From Rhodospirillales bacterium (GTDB taxonomy: Bacteria > Pseudomonadota > Alphaproteobacteria > Micavibrionales > Micavibrionaceae), in the NCBI GenBank assembly GCA_020638155.1, contig JACKJB010000002.1, positions 186,001-250,000 on the forward strand: 64,000 nucleotides of DNA, written 5' to 3'. The position numbers and the translations under genes were made by a program. The notes below the pieces were generated by a model that was not told the origin of the DNA, ran no database searches, and was given only the letters and a program-made list of their open reading frames with translations. Below are positions 49,897 to 57,999 of this stretch, piece by piece. Every line of letters starts with the position of its first letter. Position 1 is the stretch's first letter.

Positions 49897-50940
49897 CTAT
49901 AATTTCTCCTTATTTGTGATTTGGAACAGGTTGCGCAGCAGCAGCGCCAGCAGGATAATCGCGCCTGCCTGGTGTAATGCGGCGAGCGGGATCATAACCT
50001 GTGTCAGTAATGTCATAATGCCTAAAGCAATTTGGATGACGACCATGATCCCAAGGGCGCGGTCCCGTGTCCGGAGGGCGAGGACGAGAATGCCTGCCCC
50101 TGTCAGGAACGCAATCCACCGATGTGTAAACTGTACCCACCCATGATTTTCAATGATACTGGAAATATTGAATTGTTCCGGCGGTGTGAAGGATCCGTTC
50201 ATCAGCGGCCAGCTATTATAAACCAGCCCGGCGTCCAGCCCGGCGGTAAAGGCACCCCAGATAATTGTCAGCGACAGCAGGAACAGCATGCCCCCTGCGT
50301 GCATTAAAAGCCCTCTCCCCCCTTTATCCCCCCGCTTGCGGGGGGAAGGGAGCGAAGCGGAAAGGGGGGAGGATTGAATGCTTAACGCGACCGAGAAGGT
50401 CAGACTGAAGACGATCAGCGCCAATCCTAAATGAGCGGCGAGACGGAAATGACTGACGGACGGGATATCGACCAACCCGCTTTTGACCATCCACCAGCCG
50501 AGCGCCCCCTGCGCGCCGCCGAGCAGGAACAGCCCGCCGAGCTTCCAGCCATAGCCTTTGGGAATTTGTTTCGTAATCGCGAAAAACAGCAGCGGCAGCG
50601 CAAAGACCACCCCGATCAGGCGGCCCCACAGACGGTGCAGCCATTCCCAGAAAAAGATGCGCTTAAAATCGCCGATTTCCATCCAGTAATGCTTATGCCG
50701 GAATTCGGGGCTTTGCTTATACAGCTCGTAAACACGCTGCCATTCTTGTTCGGATAGTGGCGGGAGGAAGCCCGTCACCGGGCGCCATTCTACGATTGAT
50801 AGTCCTGATTCCGTCAGGCGCGTCACCGCCCCGATCACCGCCATGGCGAAGATCATAAAACAAACGGTGTAGAGCCAGATTTGTATATTTTTGTGTGGCA
50901 TATTCATCTTGGTAATTGACATTGTGGTATTGCGTGGCAT
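49897..50940 (-). CDS. ctaA: Heme A synthase (COX15/CtaA)
   Basis: Oxidises heme O to heme A for cytochrome aa3 oxidases. The 347-aa, eight-TM protein has the alphaproteobacterial/mitochondrial pattern: GAVTRLTESGLSIVEWRPVTG, the paired heme-binding His residues (WEWLHRLWGR, VSHFRLAAHLG, QFTHRWIAF and LHQAGAI) and AGLDAGLVYNSWPLMNG. A 22-residue insertion (SSPLSASLPSPRKRGDKGG at about 188-209) in the loop after the fourth helix is encoded by a palindromic repeat. It is divergent from the ferredoxin-NADP reductase gene. Confidence 0.93.
   Translation of the reverse strand: MPRNTTMSITKMNMPHKNIQIWLYTVCFMIFAMAVIGAVTRLTESGLSIVEWRPVTGFLPPLSEQEWQRVYELYKQSPEFRHKHYWMEIGDFKRIFFWEWLHRLWGRLIGVVFALPLLFFAITKQIPKGYGWKLGGLFLLGGAQGALGWWMVKSGLVDIPSVSHFRLAAHLGLALIVFSLTFSVALSIQSSPLSASLPSPRKRGDKGGRGLLMHAGGMLFLLSLTIIWGAFTAGLDAGLVYNSWPLMNGSFTPPEQFNISSIIENHGWVQFTHRWIAFLTGAGILVLALRTRDRALGIMVVIQIALGIMTLLTQVMIPLAALHQAGAIILLALLLRNLFQITNKEKL
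50313..50376. repeat. Palindromic repeat inside ctaA
   Basis: CCTCTCCCCCCTTT on the left pairs with AAAGGGGGGAGG on the right, with CCCCCCGC-TT-GCGGGGGG nested inside. It is of the CCCTCTCCC type seen at 31509-31672. It translates in frame as a Ser/Pro/Arg/Gly-rich loop in heme A synthase. Confidence 0.8.
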
Positions 50941-50952
50941 TTATAACGGCAA

Positions 50953-51990
50953 ATGAGCGAGCAAGAAAAGCATAAAACAGATGTGATTATTGTCGGTGCC
51001 GGTCCGGTGGGACTGTTTGCCGTGTTCGAACTTGGCCTGCTGGATATCAAGGCGCACCTTGTCGATATCCTCGACCGTCCCGGCGGGCAGTGTACCGAGC
51101 TGTATCCGGAAAAGCCGATCTACGATATTCCCGGCTTCCCGATTATTTCGGGGCAGGAACTGACCGATAATCTGATGAAGCAGATCGAACCGTTCGAGCC
51201 GACCTTTCATTTATCGCAGATGGCGGAAAAACTGGAAAAGCTGGAGAACGGCAACTGGCAGCTGACCACGGATGCGGGTACGGTGCTCGAAGCGCCGGTG
51301 ATTGTCATCGCGGCAGGCGGCGGATCGTTTATGCCGAAAAAGCCGCCCTTGCCGGGCATCGATGCTTATGAAGGCACATCGGTATTTTATGCCGTGCGCA
51401 AGAAAGATTTCTTTGCCGATAAGGAACTGATTATCACGGGCGGCGGTGATTCGGCGCTGGACTGGACGATTGAGCTTCAGCCGCTGGTGAAAAAGATGAC
51501 CCTGATCCACCGCCGCGATGAATTCCGTGCCGCGCCGGACAGCGTCAATAAAATGAAAGCGCTGGTCGATGCCGGGAAAATGGATTTTCATGTCGGACAG
51601 ATCACGACCTTAAACGGTGCCGACGGACAGCTCTCTTCAGTCAGTGTGAAGGGCAAAGAAGGCGATGCGTTTGATGTGCCGTGCGATATGATGCTGGCTT
51701 TTTACGGGTTGACGATGAAGCTCGGGCCGATTGCCAATTTTAACCTGAATTTTGAAAATAACCTGATCCCGGTGGATACGGCGAAATTTGAAACGCAGAC
51801 GCCCGGTATTTTCGCGATTGGCGACATCAATACCTATCCCGGCAAGCTCAAGCTGATCCTGTCCGGTTTCCACGAAGCGGCGCTGATGGCACAGGCGGCG
51901 TATACATATGTGAATCCCGGCGAGACCCCGCGTTTCCAGTACACGACGTCTTCAAGCGCCATCCACGAAAAGCTGGGTGTCGGCAATTAG
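50953..51990 (+). CDS. Ferredoxin-NADP reductase (thioredoxin reductase-like type)
   Basis: A 345-aa flavoprotein with FAD-binding (VIIVGAGPVGLFAVFELG) and NADPH-binding (LIITGGGDSALDWTIEL) Rossmann motifs and the C-terminal FAD signature PGIFAIGDINTYPGKLKLILSGF. The redox CxxC of thioredoxin reductase is absent, which marks the TrxR-like ferredoxin/flavodoxin-NADP reductase class. Supplies or draws electrons to ferredoxin. Starts 12 bp after the divergent ctaA start, so the promoters overlap coding sequence or share a very short region. Confidence 0.92.
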   Translation: MSEQEKHKTDVIIVGAGPVGLFAVFELGLLDIKAHLVDILDRPGGQCTELYPEKPIYDIPGFPIISGQELTDNLMKQIEPFEPTFHLSQMAEKLEKLENGNWQLTTDAGTVLEAPVIVIAAGGGSFMPKKPPLPGIDAYEGTSVFYAVRKKDFFADKELIITGGGDSALDWTIELQPLVKKMTLIHRRDEFRAAPDSVNKMKALVDAGKMDFHVGQITTLNGADGQLSSVSVKGKEGDAFDVPCDMMLAFYGLTMKLGPIANFNLNFENNLIPVDTAKFETQTPGIFAIGDINTYPGKLKLILSGFHEAALMAQAAYTYVNPGETPRFQYTTSSSAIHEKLGVGN

Positions 51991-52070
51991 TGTTTAGTTT
52001 TGAGCCGTTAGTTGGTAGGGTTACAAAATGCTAAGCACTATTCACACTTACTAAGCATCAGGACCTAAAC

Positions 52071-52871
52071 ATGGCCTCATTCGATATCGCAGAAGCGGCA
52101 GGAACCGGTTACCGTCAGGCATGGGCGGAACGGCGTTACCTGATCCGGCTGGCGATGGTGCCGTTCCTGATTAAGCTTGTCTGTTTTACCGCCGCGGTGC
52201 AGCTCGGGTGGGAGCATAATCTGCTGCGGCTTTCGATTATCATGATGCCGTCTTATCTTGCCGACGGCTGGATGCTGGCGCACCTTGTGCGGCTTGTGCT
52301 GCTGGACCAGCGCTGGCCGTTTCGTCCGACCGGGGATACCGGGCGCGATATGCATGTGCTGCAGGACCGGGCACTGGGGGTGATGCGCGGGATGGTGATG
52401 TTTGCTGCCTCGCGCTTCCTGCTTGGCGGGGTGACGGCGGCCCTGTCGATGCTCAGCCAGCAAGGCATGCTGGAATATGAGAGCCAGGAAGTTAGCGGCG
52501 GCACTTTTGTGGCGACCATGGCGATGCTGGTATTTATGTTCTGGGGGTTTCGGCTGTTATGGCTGTATATTCCGGCGGCGGTGAATTACCGGGTGATTCC
52601 GCTGCTGCGCAGTATCCGGGGCTTCGGGACGTCCTTACACCTGATCGGGGCGTGGCTTCTGTGTTTTGTGCCGCTCTTTATCGTACTCGGTATGGTGATG
52701 TCTGTGTTGGGGGCGTCGGTTACGGAAGGGCAGGCTTCTGCCGGGACGCTGTTTATCGCTTATACTTTAAAGCTTCTGTGGGATACCGTGATCGGGATTG
52801 TTGCAACGATTGCGATTGCCGACGGGTTTCGCCAGATGTTTAGCGGCGGTTCGCGCCGGTCCCGGTCTTAG
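52071..52871 (+). CDS. Predicted inner-membrane protein
   Basis: A 266-aa membrane protein with about six hydrophobic helices (for example RLAMVPFLIKLVCFTAAVQLG, ATMAMLVFMFWGFRLLWLYI, GAWLLCFVPLFIVLGMVMSVLG). It is recognisable as an integral membrane protein only; no family assigned. Ends 3 bp before the convergent usg stop. Confidence 0.7.
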   Translation: MASFDIAEAAGTGYRQAWAERRYLIRLAMVPFLIKLVCFTAAVQLGWEHNLLRLSIIMMPSYLADGWMLAHLVRLVLLDQRWPFRPTGDTGRDMHVLQDRALGVMRGMVMFAASRFLLGGVTAALSMLSQQGMLEYESQEVSGGTFVATMAMLVFMFWGFRLLWLYIPAAVNYRVIPLLRSIRGFGTSLHLIGAWLLCFVPLFIVLGMVMSVLGASVTEGQASAGTLFIAYTLKLLWDTVIGIVATIAIADGFRQMFSGGSRRSRS

Positions 52872-52873
52872 GG

Positions 52874-53140
52874 TTACTGGATCGTGATTTCGTGATCGCA
52901 AAAGCGGGTGTCGCCGGGGGTAATCAGTTTTTTATTGGCGACATAAACCGAATGCAGCCGCCCTTCCAGATTATGCGTCCAGAAATCAAGAAAGCCGTGC
53001 AGGACCGGGAATTTAGGGGCCAGGTCATATTCCTGCCAGATATAGCTTTGCAGGAAATCGGGATAGTCGGGCAGGTGATACAGGATTTCCGCCGTGGTTA
53101 AGCGGAAGTTCTTGACCAGTTGCTTTTCCAGATCTGCCAT
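52874..53140 (-). CDS. usg: Usg family protein
   Basis: An 88-aa protein matching the Usg family of alphaproteobacteria: LTTAEILYHLPDYPDFLQSY, WQEYDLAPKFPVLHGFLDFW and LEGRLHSVYVANKKLITPGD are close to the family consensus. Function is unknown; the name comes from location upstream of another gene in other species. The start has a good AGGAGG site on the minus strand. Confidence 0.88.
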   Translation of the reverse strand: MADLEKQLVKNFRLTTAEILYHLPDYPDFLQSYIWQEYDLAPKFPVLHGFLDFWTHNLEGRLHSVYVANKKLITPGDTRFCDHEITIQ

Positions 53141-53281
53141 CGATGCAACCTCCTGATTTTTTGCTTTTATTTCCCTATTATAGCAAAAAATTCCGAGGCT
53201 TCCTAAATATTCCGTATCGCAAACCGTTAGGGAGCAGAGGTTTGCGATGGTAGGGCAGGATAAAATTTATCCGGTTAATGC

Positions 53282-53310
53282 TTGATTTTTTTGCAGCACT
53301 GTTCTAGATG
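53282..53310 (+). promoter_or_regulatory. groESL promoter
   Basis: TTGATT (53282-53287), a 17-bp spacer and TAGATG (53305-53310). The CIRCE operator begins at 53312, i.e. at the expected transcript start, which is the normal geometry for HrcA repression. The -10 is weak, so the call rests partly on position. Confidence 0.55.
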
Positions 53311-53311
53311 T

Positions 53312-53338
53312 TTAGCACTCACAGGAAAGGAGTGCTAA
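53312..53338. promoter_or_regulatory. CIRCE operator (HrcA binding site)
   Basis: TTAGCACTC-N9-GAGTGCTAA, a perfect match to the CIRCE consensus, 62 bp before groES. It implies repression by HrcA and release on heat or protein-folding stress. HrcA itself is not in this window. Confidence 0.97.
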
Positions 53339-53399
53339 CAAAGTGATCCTGTCTTGTGATAAATGGTTTTAAATCAACTCTTTATGGAGGATTATCCAA

Positions 53400-53714
53400 A
53401 TGAAATTCCGTCCTTTGCATGACCGTGTCCTGGTCCGCCGCCTGGAACAGAATGAAAAAACAGCCGGTGGGATCATTATTCCCGATTCAGCACAAGAAAA
53501 GCCGATGGAAGGCGAAGTCATGGCTGTCGGTAACGGCCATATCAATGACAATGGCGATGTTCGTCCGCTGGATGTCAAAGCCGGTGACCGTATCGTTTTC
53601 TCGAAATGGTCCGGTACTGAAGTATCCATCGACGGCGAAGAGCTGCTGGTGATGAAAGAATCCGACATTATCGGTGTTCTTGAAGGTAAAAAAGCAGGCA
53701 AGAAGGCTGCTTAA
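53400..53714 (+). CDS. groES: Co-chaperonin GroES
   Basis: The 10-kDa lid of the GroEL chamber. 104 aa with the family start (MKFRPLHDRVLVRRLEQNEKT), the mobile loop (AGGIIIPDSAQEKPMEGEV), the beta-barrel (GDRIVFSKWSGTEV) and ending ESDIIGVLEGKK plus a short Lys/Ala tail that is longer than usual. Ribosome site TGGAGG. It heads the groES-groEL operon under the CIRCE element. Confidence 0.97.
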   Translation: MKFRPLHDRVLVRRLEQNEKTAGGIIIPDSAQEKPMEGEVMAVGNGHINDNGDVRPLDVKAGDRIVFSKWSGTEVSIDGEELLVMKESDIIGVLEGKKAGKKAA

Positions 53715-53754
53715 TGATTAACCGCAAACCTATCCAAAAGAGAGGTAAGTAGAA

Positions 53755-55413
53755 ATGAGTGCTAAACAAGTAAAATTCCGCGCCGATGCCCGTGACCGCA
53801 TGCTGCGTGGTGTGAACATTCTGGCTGATGCCGTGAAAGTGACACTGGGCCCGAAAGGCCGTAACGTTGTCCTGGATAAATCTTTTGGCGCGCCGCGCAT
53901 CACCAAAGATGGTGTAACGGTTGCCAAGGAAATTACCCTGGAAGACAAATTTGAAAATATGGGCGCGCAGCTTGTTGCTGATGTTGCCAAAAAGCAAAAC
54001 GATCACTCCGGTGACGGTACGACAACAGCAACCGTGCTGGCACAGGCGATCGTCAATGAAGGCGTGAAAGCCGTTGCTGCGGGCATGAACCCGATGGATC
54101 TGAAACGCGGGATCGACCTTGCGGTTGATACGGTTGTCGAAGACCTGAAAAAACGTGCGAAGAACGTTAAAACCAACGATGAGATCAAACAGGTTGGAAC
54201 GATCTCTGCCAATGGCGACATTGAAATCGGCCAGTACATTGCCGAAGCCATGGAAAAAGTCGGCAATGAAGGCGTGATTACCGTTGAAGAAGCGAAATCC
54301 TTGGCAACCGAACTGGAAGTCGTCGAAGGAATGCAGTTTGACCGCGGTTACCTGTCTCCGTACTTCATCACGAACGCTGACAAAATGATCTGCGAACTGG
54401 AAAATCCTTATATCCTGTTCCATGAATCAAAACTGTCCAACCTGCAGGCGATGCTGCCGATCCTCGAAGCTGTCGTTCAAAGCGGTCGTCCGCTGTTGAT
54501 CGTTGCTGAAGATGTTGAAGGCGAAGCGCTGGCAACTCTGGTTGTGAACAAGCTGCGCGGCGGCCTGAAAGTTGCGGCTGTGAAAGCACCGGGCTTTGGC
54601 GATCGCCGTAAAGCGATGCTGGAAGACATGGCGATCCTGAGCGGTGGCCAGGTTGTGTCCGAAGATCTGGGCATCAAGCTGGAGAATGTTGACCTTTCGA
54701 TGCTGGGAACGGCGAAGAAAGTGCAGATCAGCAAAGATGAAACCACGATCATCGACGGCGCAGGCAAGAAGAAAGATATCGATGCCCGCGTTTCCCAGAT
54801 CCGCAAGCAGATTGAAGATACGTCTTCTGATTACGACAAGGAAAAACTGCAGGAGCGCCTGGCGAAACTGGCCGGCGGTGTTGCAGTGATCCGTGTCGGC
54901 GGCGCAACCGAAGTTGAAGTGAAAGAACGCAAAGACCGCGTTGATGACGCGATGCACGCAACCCGTGCCGCTGTCGAAGAAGGCATTGTTGCCGGTGGTG
55001 GTGCTGCGCTTCTTTACTCACAGCGTGTTCTTGAAAAACTCGAAGGTGAAAACGCTGACCAGAATGTCGGGATCAAGATCGTGCGTATCGCATTGTCCGC
55101 TCCGGTTCGTCAGATCGCAAGCAACGCCGGTGCCGAAGGCTCTGTCGTTGTCGGCAAGCTGCTGGATCAGAAAGATAAGAACTTCGGCTACAACGCCCAG
55201 ACCGACAAATATGTCGATATGGTCAAAGCCGGTATTATCGATCCGGTCAAAGTTGTCCGCACCGCTCTGCAGGATGCGGCTTCTGTTTCCGGTCTGCTGA
55301 TTACCACCGAAGCCATGATTACCGATGCACCGAAAGGCGATAACGACAACGCCGCCGGTGGCATGGGCGATATGGGCGGTATGGGCGGTATGGGCGGCAT
55401 GGGCATGATGTAA
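53755..55413 (+). CDS. groEL: Chaperonin GroEL
   Basis: The 60-kDa ring chaperonin. The 552-aa protein has all family features: VKVTLGPKGRNVVLDKSFG, GDGTTTATVLAQAI (ATP site), the apical domain, AAVEEGIVAGGGAALL (signature), and a Gly-Gly-Met-rich C-terminal tail (GGMGDMGGMGG). It follows groES by 40 bp with an AGAGGTAAG ribosome site. A terminator follows at 55442. Confidence 0.98.
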   Translation: MSAKQVKFRADARDRMLRGVNILADAVKVTLGPKGRNVVLDKSFGAPRITKDGVTVAKEITLEDKFENMGAQLVADVAKKQNDHSGDGTTTATVLAQAIVNEGVKAVAAGMNPMDLKRGIDLAVDTVVEDLKKRAKNVKTNDEIKQVGTISANGDIEIGQYIAEAMEKVGNEGVITVEEAKSLATELEVVEGMQFDRGYLSPYFITNADKMICELENPYILFHESKLSNLQAMLPILEAVVQSGRPLLIVAEDVEGEALATLVVNKLRGGLKVAAVKAPGFGDRRKAMLEDMAILSGGQVVSEDLGIKLENVDLSMLGTAKKVQISKDETTIIDGAGKKKDIDARVSQIRKQIEDTSSDYDKEKLQERLAKLAGGVAVIRVGGATEVEVKERKDRVDDAMHATRAAVEEGIVAGGGAALLYSQRVLEKLEGENADQNVGIKIVRIALSAPVRQIASNAGAEGSVVVGKLLDQKDKNFGYNAQTDKYVDMVKAGIIDPVKVVRTALQDAASVSGLLITTEAMITDAPKGDNDNAAGGMGDMGGMGGMGGMGMM

Positions 55414-55441
55414 GCCCGCCGCTTTTACGGCAAGAATACGA

Positions 55442-55470
55442 AAGAGCCGGGTGTGTCCCGGCTCTTTTTT
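55442..55470 (+). terminator. Rho-independent terminator of groESL
   Basis: AAGAGCCGGG and CCCGGCTCTT form a 10-bp stem around TGTGT and are followed by a T run, 28 bp after the groEL stop. Confidence 0.92.
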
Positions 55471-55503
55471 TGTTTCACCACGAAGAACTGGATAGAAACC
55501 AAT

Positions 55504-55621
55504 GGCGTCATTTCGAAGCGAAGCTGAGAAATCTCCAGATTATCGTGATATCCCTCACATGCGTCCTGCCTTCGCCGAAGCGTAGCTCCGGCTACGCGCA
55601 GACGGAGGCAGGGGATGACGA
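55504..55621. repeat. Intergenic composite repeat (CGTCATTTCGAAGCGAAG family)
   Basis: Starts GGCGTCATTTCGAAGCGAAG...GAGAAATCTCCAGATTA, nearly the same as at 49791, continues with ATCCCTCACATGCG and contains a nested hairpin (CCTGCCTTCGCCGAAGCG...CAGACGGAGGCAGG), ending GGGGATGACG. A second element appears to have inserted in the basic unit. Confidence 0.75.
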
Positions 55622-55687
55622 TTTTTAAAAAAGACACTTAAAGAAAATTTTCTTCGCTTCTTCGTTTCTTCGCGTTAAAACCTTTCC

Positions 55688-56533
55688 ATGCCTGAGTTAC
55701 CCGAAGTTGAAACCGTTTGCCGCGGGATGGAAAAGGCGCTCAAAGACCGGGTAGTCGATTCGGTGATTTTGCGCCGGGCCGGTTTACGGGTGCCGTTTCC
55801 CGCTGATCTCAAACAAAGCCTTGAAGGCCACCGCGCCCTGCATTTCGGACGGCGGGCCAAATATATCCTGATCCGTTTCGATCACGGCAAGGTGGTGATC
55901 CTGCATCTGGGGATGTCCGGACGGGTCAATCTGATCGCGCCGGGACAGGATTATGACGTACAAAAACACGATCATCTTTTGTTCGGTTTTGATGACGGTT
56001 CGCGCATGGCGTTTAACGATGCGCGGCGATTCGGCATGGTGATGCTGAGCGATGAGCAGGACCTTGACGCGCATCCGTCTTTTGCCGGGCTGGGGCCGGA
56101 GCCGCTGGATAATGCATTTTCCAGTCCTGTGTTATCTGCAGCGCTGGCCGGGAAAAAGACCCCGGTTAAAATTGCGCTGCTGGATCAGCGCGTCGTGGCC
56201 GGGCTTGGCAATATCTATGTCAGTGAGGCGCTGTTTATGGCCGGGATTTTACCGCAGCGCCCTGCCGGGAGCTTAAGCGAGATAGAATGCGAAACGCTGG
56301 TGCAGGCGATTCGCACGGTGCTGGATAAGGCCATCGCGGCAGGCGGCAGTACGCTCAAGGATTACCGCCGCGCCGACGGTGAGCTGGGGTATTTCCAGCA
56401 CCAGTTCTCTGTTTATGACCGGGCCGGGAAAGCTTGCCCCGGCTGCAGCTGTAATGTAAGCAGGACAGGCGGCATTGAAAAAATAACGCAAGGGGGGCGC
56501 AGTACGTATTTTTGCGCCCGGAAACAAAAATGA
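55688..56533 (+). CDS. mutM: Formamidopyrimidine-DNA glycosylase
   Basis: Base-excision repair glycosylase/AP lyase removing 8-oxoguanine. The 281-aa protein starts MPELPEVETV with the catalytic Pro2 and Glu3, has the LHLGMSGRV and NDARRFGM motifs, the helix-two-turn-helix VVAGLGNIYVSEALF, and a C-terminal zinc finger (CPGCSC...YFCARKQK). The finger is unusual: the last Cys of the normal C-x2-C pair is missing (CARK in place of CxxC), although an extra Cys appears near the first pair. Activity probably remains, but zinc binding may differ. The stop overlaps the next gene (ATGA). Confidence 0.93.
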   Translation: MPELPEVETVCRGMEKALKDRVVDSVILRRAGLRVPFPADLKQSLEGHRALHFGRRAKYILIRFDHGKVVILHLGMSGRVNLIAPGQDYDVQKHDHLLFGFDDGSRMAFNDARRFGMVMLSDEQDLDAHPSFAGLGPEPLDNAFSSPVLSAALAGKKTPVKIALLDQRVVAGLGNIYVSEALFMAGILPQRPAGSLSEIECETLVQAIRTVLDKAIAAGGSTLKDYRRADGELGYFQHQFSVYDRAGKACPGCSCNVSRTGGIEKITQGGRSTYFCARKQK

Positions 56534-57000
56534 AGTTCGGTTTTTTAAAAAACAGACTTAAATGCTTTTCCCGCGAAAGCGGGAATCTCCATGCGTTGCT
56601 TTCCGGGATCCCCGCTTTCGCGGGGAAAACAGCTTTTATGATCGTGCTGTTAACGCAGGCCGTCTCTCCGTCATGGGCGCAGTCCTCTGCCGGCAGGACC
56701 GAATCACCGCAGGCATTTTTCCAGAGCCTTAATGATGTGCCGCTGATGCCCGGTCTTTATGAAATGCTCGACGAATCGGTAATCTTTGATAAGCCCGAAG
56801 GCCGGATTATCGAGTCGATGGCCGCCGGGCAGGGGCTGGCCGGGCAGGATATTGAGCAGTTTTACCAACAGGCCCTGCCGCAGTTCGGCTGGAACCGGGT
56901 CGGGGCCGATACCTATATCCGCCAGGGCGAAACGTTGACGCTCCATGTAGAAAATCAGGGTGATTACAAAATCGTGCGCTTTATGGTCGCGCCGCGCTAA
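56530..57000 (+). CDS. Secreted protein of unknown function with a repeat-derived N-terminus
   Basis: A 156-aa exported protein coupled to mutM by an ATGA overlap. The signal peptide is long: a basic start (MKFGFLKNRLK), then residues 13-33 (CFSRESGNLHALLSGIPAFA) encoded by a palindromic intergenic repeat, then the hydrophobic core TAFMIVLLTQAVSPSWA. The mature domain (about 105 residues) is alpha/beta: VPLMPGLYEMLDESVIFDKPEG RIIES (written in two parts), QFYQQALPQFGWNRVGADTY and LTLHVENQGDYKIVRFMVAP. The family is unrecognised, though similar small mutM-linked proteins are likely periplasmic. Confidence 0.75.
   Translation: MKFGFLKNRLKCFSRESGNLHALLSGIPAFAGKTAFMIVLLTQAVSPSWAQSSAGRTESPQAFFQSLNDVPLMPGLYEMLDESVIFDKPEGRIIESMAAGQGLAGQDIEQFYQQALPQFGWNRVGADTYIRQGETLTLHVENQGDYKIVRFMVAPR
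56566..56629. repeat. Palindromic repeat inside the mutM-linked secreted protein gene
   Basis: TTTTCCCGCGAAAGCGGG on the left and CCCCGCTTTCGCGGGGAAAA on the right are near-perfect mirror arms. It has the same sequence type as the intergenic elements at 36229 and 41321. The in-frame product SRESGN...GIPAFAG is a familiar translation of this repeat. Confidence 0.85.
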
Positions 57001-57041
57001 AAACGTTAACGATATAGTCAAAAAGTTTTGCACAGTTTATC

Positions 57042-57071
57042 TTGACAAAAGCATCATAAAGCGCGTAAAAC
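57042..57071 (+). promoter_or_regulatory. rpsT promoter
   Basis: Consensus TTGACA at 57042-57047, an 18-bp spacer and TAAAAC at 57066-57071, giving a leader of about 85 nt before rpsT. Confidence 0.55.
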
Positions 57072-57162
57072 ACTTCGATCTTAGGAAATAAGGAATTGCT
57101 TATATCGCTTATTTAGAGCGGTTTTTGGAAAAATTAAGCTGGTTTAAGAGGTTAAGAGAAAA

Positions 57163-57429
57163 ATGGCTAACCACGCATCGTCAAAAAAACGGATTCGCCG
57201 CAATGCACGTCGCGCTGATATCAATGGCGCACGCCGTACGCGGATCAGAACTTTCGTGAAAAAAATCGAAATGGCCCTGGCTTCCGGTGATGCCAAGGGT
57301 GCTGACGAGGCGCTGAAAGTTGCCCAGCCTGAAATTCAACGTGGTGTGGCAAAAGGGATCATGCATAAAAATACCGCTGCGCGGAAAATGTCCCGTCTGT
57401 CTGCACGCATCAAGGCTATTAAAAAGTAA
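57163..57429 (+). CDS. rpsT: 30S ribosomal protein S20
   Basis: 88-aa basic helical protein binding 16S rRNA. Starts MANHASSKKRIRRNARRADINGARRTRIRTF and contains the usual HKNTAARKMSRLSARIK motif near the end. Ribosome site AAGAGG. Order mutM, rpsT, dnaA is typical of alphaproteobacteria. Confidence 0.97.
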   Translation: MANHASSKKRIRRNARRADINGARRTRIRTFVKKIEMALASGDAKGADEALKVAQPEIQRGVAKGIMHKNTAARKMSRLSARIKAIKK

Positions 57430-57999
57430 GCCGCAGGAAATTCCGCCTGGCGGTGTTTTCATTTCAAAAATTTACCGTGTTTGTGCCCCTAAAGAGTATT
57501 CCTTGGGGGCCTGAAGTGCAGGCTCAGTAAAAGTTTGAACGAAAATTTCTTTTTAAATGTTCTTGGTTTGATCTCATTGCAAAGGCGAAAAAAAACTTTT
57601 AGTCTGCCTTTTATTGACCGAGGGGGACGAAACAACGTCACAAAAACTGGTCAGAGCCTTTTGAAAAGGAAACGATTGTGAAAGCCTTTCTAAAATCGTT
57701 TATGGGATCGTCCTGGTTCCGCCCGAAAAAAGGAACAAAGCACAAAAAAGTGCTTTAAATAGAGGGAAGACCGGCGCTAATGCATGAAACCGCGCTTTGT
57801 TATGCAGGTTTTTATGGGTCGCCTTTAAACAATTAAGCTGATTGAAAAGACCGTAAACGTGAATTGTGTACAGAAAAAGTACGGATTTGCAGAGGGATTT
57901 TTATGCCTTTTTCAGGCTTTTTGCCTGCCGGGGCAGCTTGTACAGAGTTGAATTGAAATTTAAGTGAACCACGACAGTAAAGCGGGAGTTAACAGTACA
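57430..57999. other. 570-bp dnaA upstream region
   Basis: No long gene here. I see no match to a DnaA box (TTATCCACA) and no AT-rich 13-mers, so it is not obviously an origin. A short frame at 57678-57758 has a GTG start with AAGGA upstream and would encode a 26-residue basic peptide (MKAFLKSFMGSSWF then a Lys-rich end), a possible leader peptide. It is followed by a weak hairpin GCAC-AAAAAA-GTGC. The rest is AT-rich and probably carries the dnaA promoter and 5' UTR. Confidence 0.4.

Noticed and set aside
57430..57999. Replication origin next to dnaA
   Set aside because: No DnaA boxes or AT-rich unwinding repeats; in many alphaproteobacteria the origin is elsewhere.
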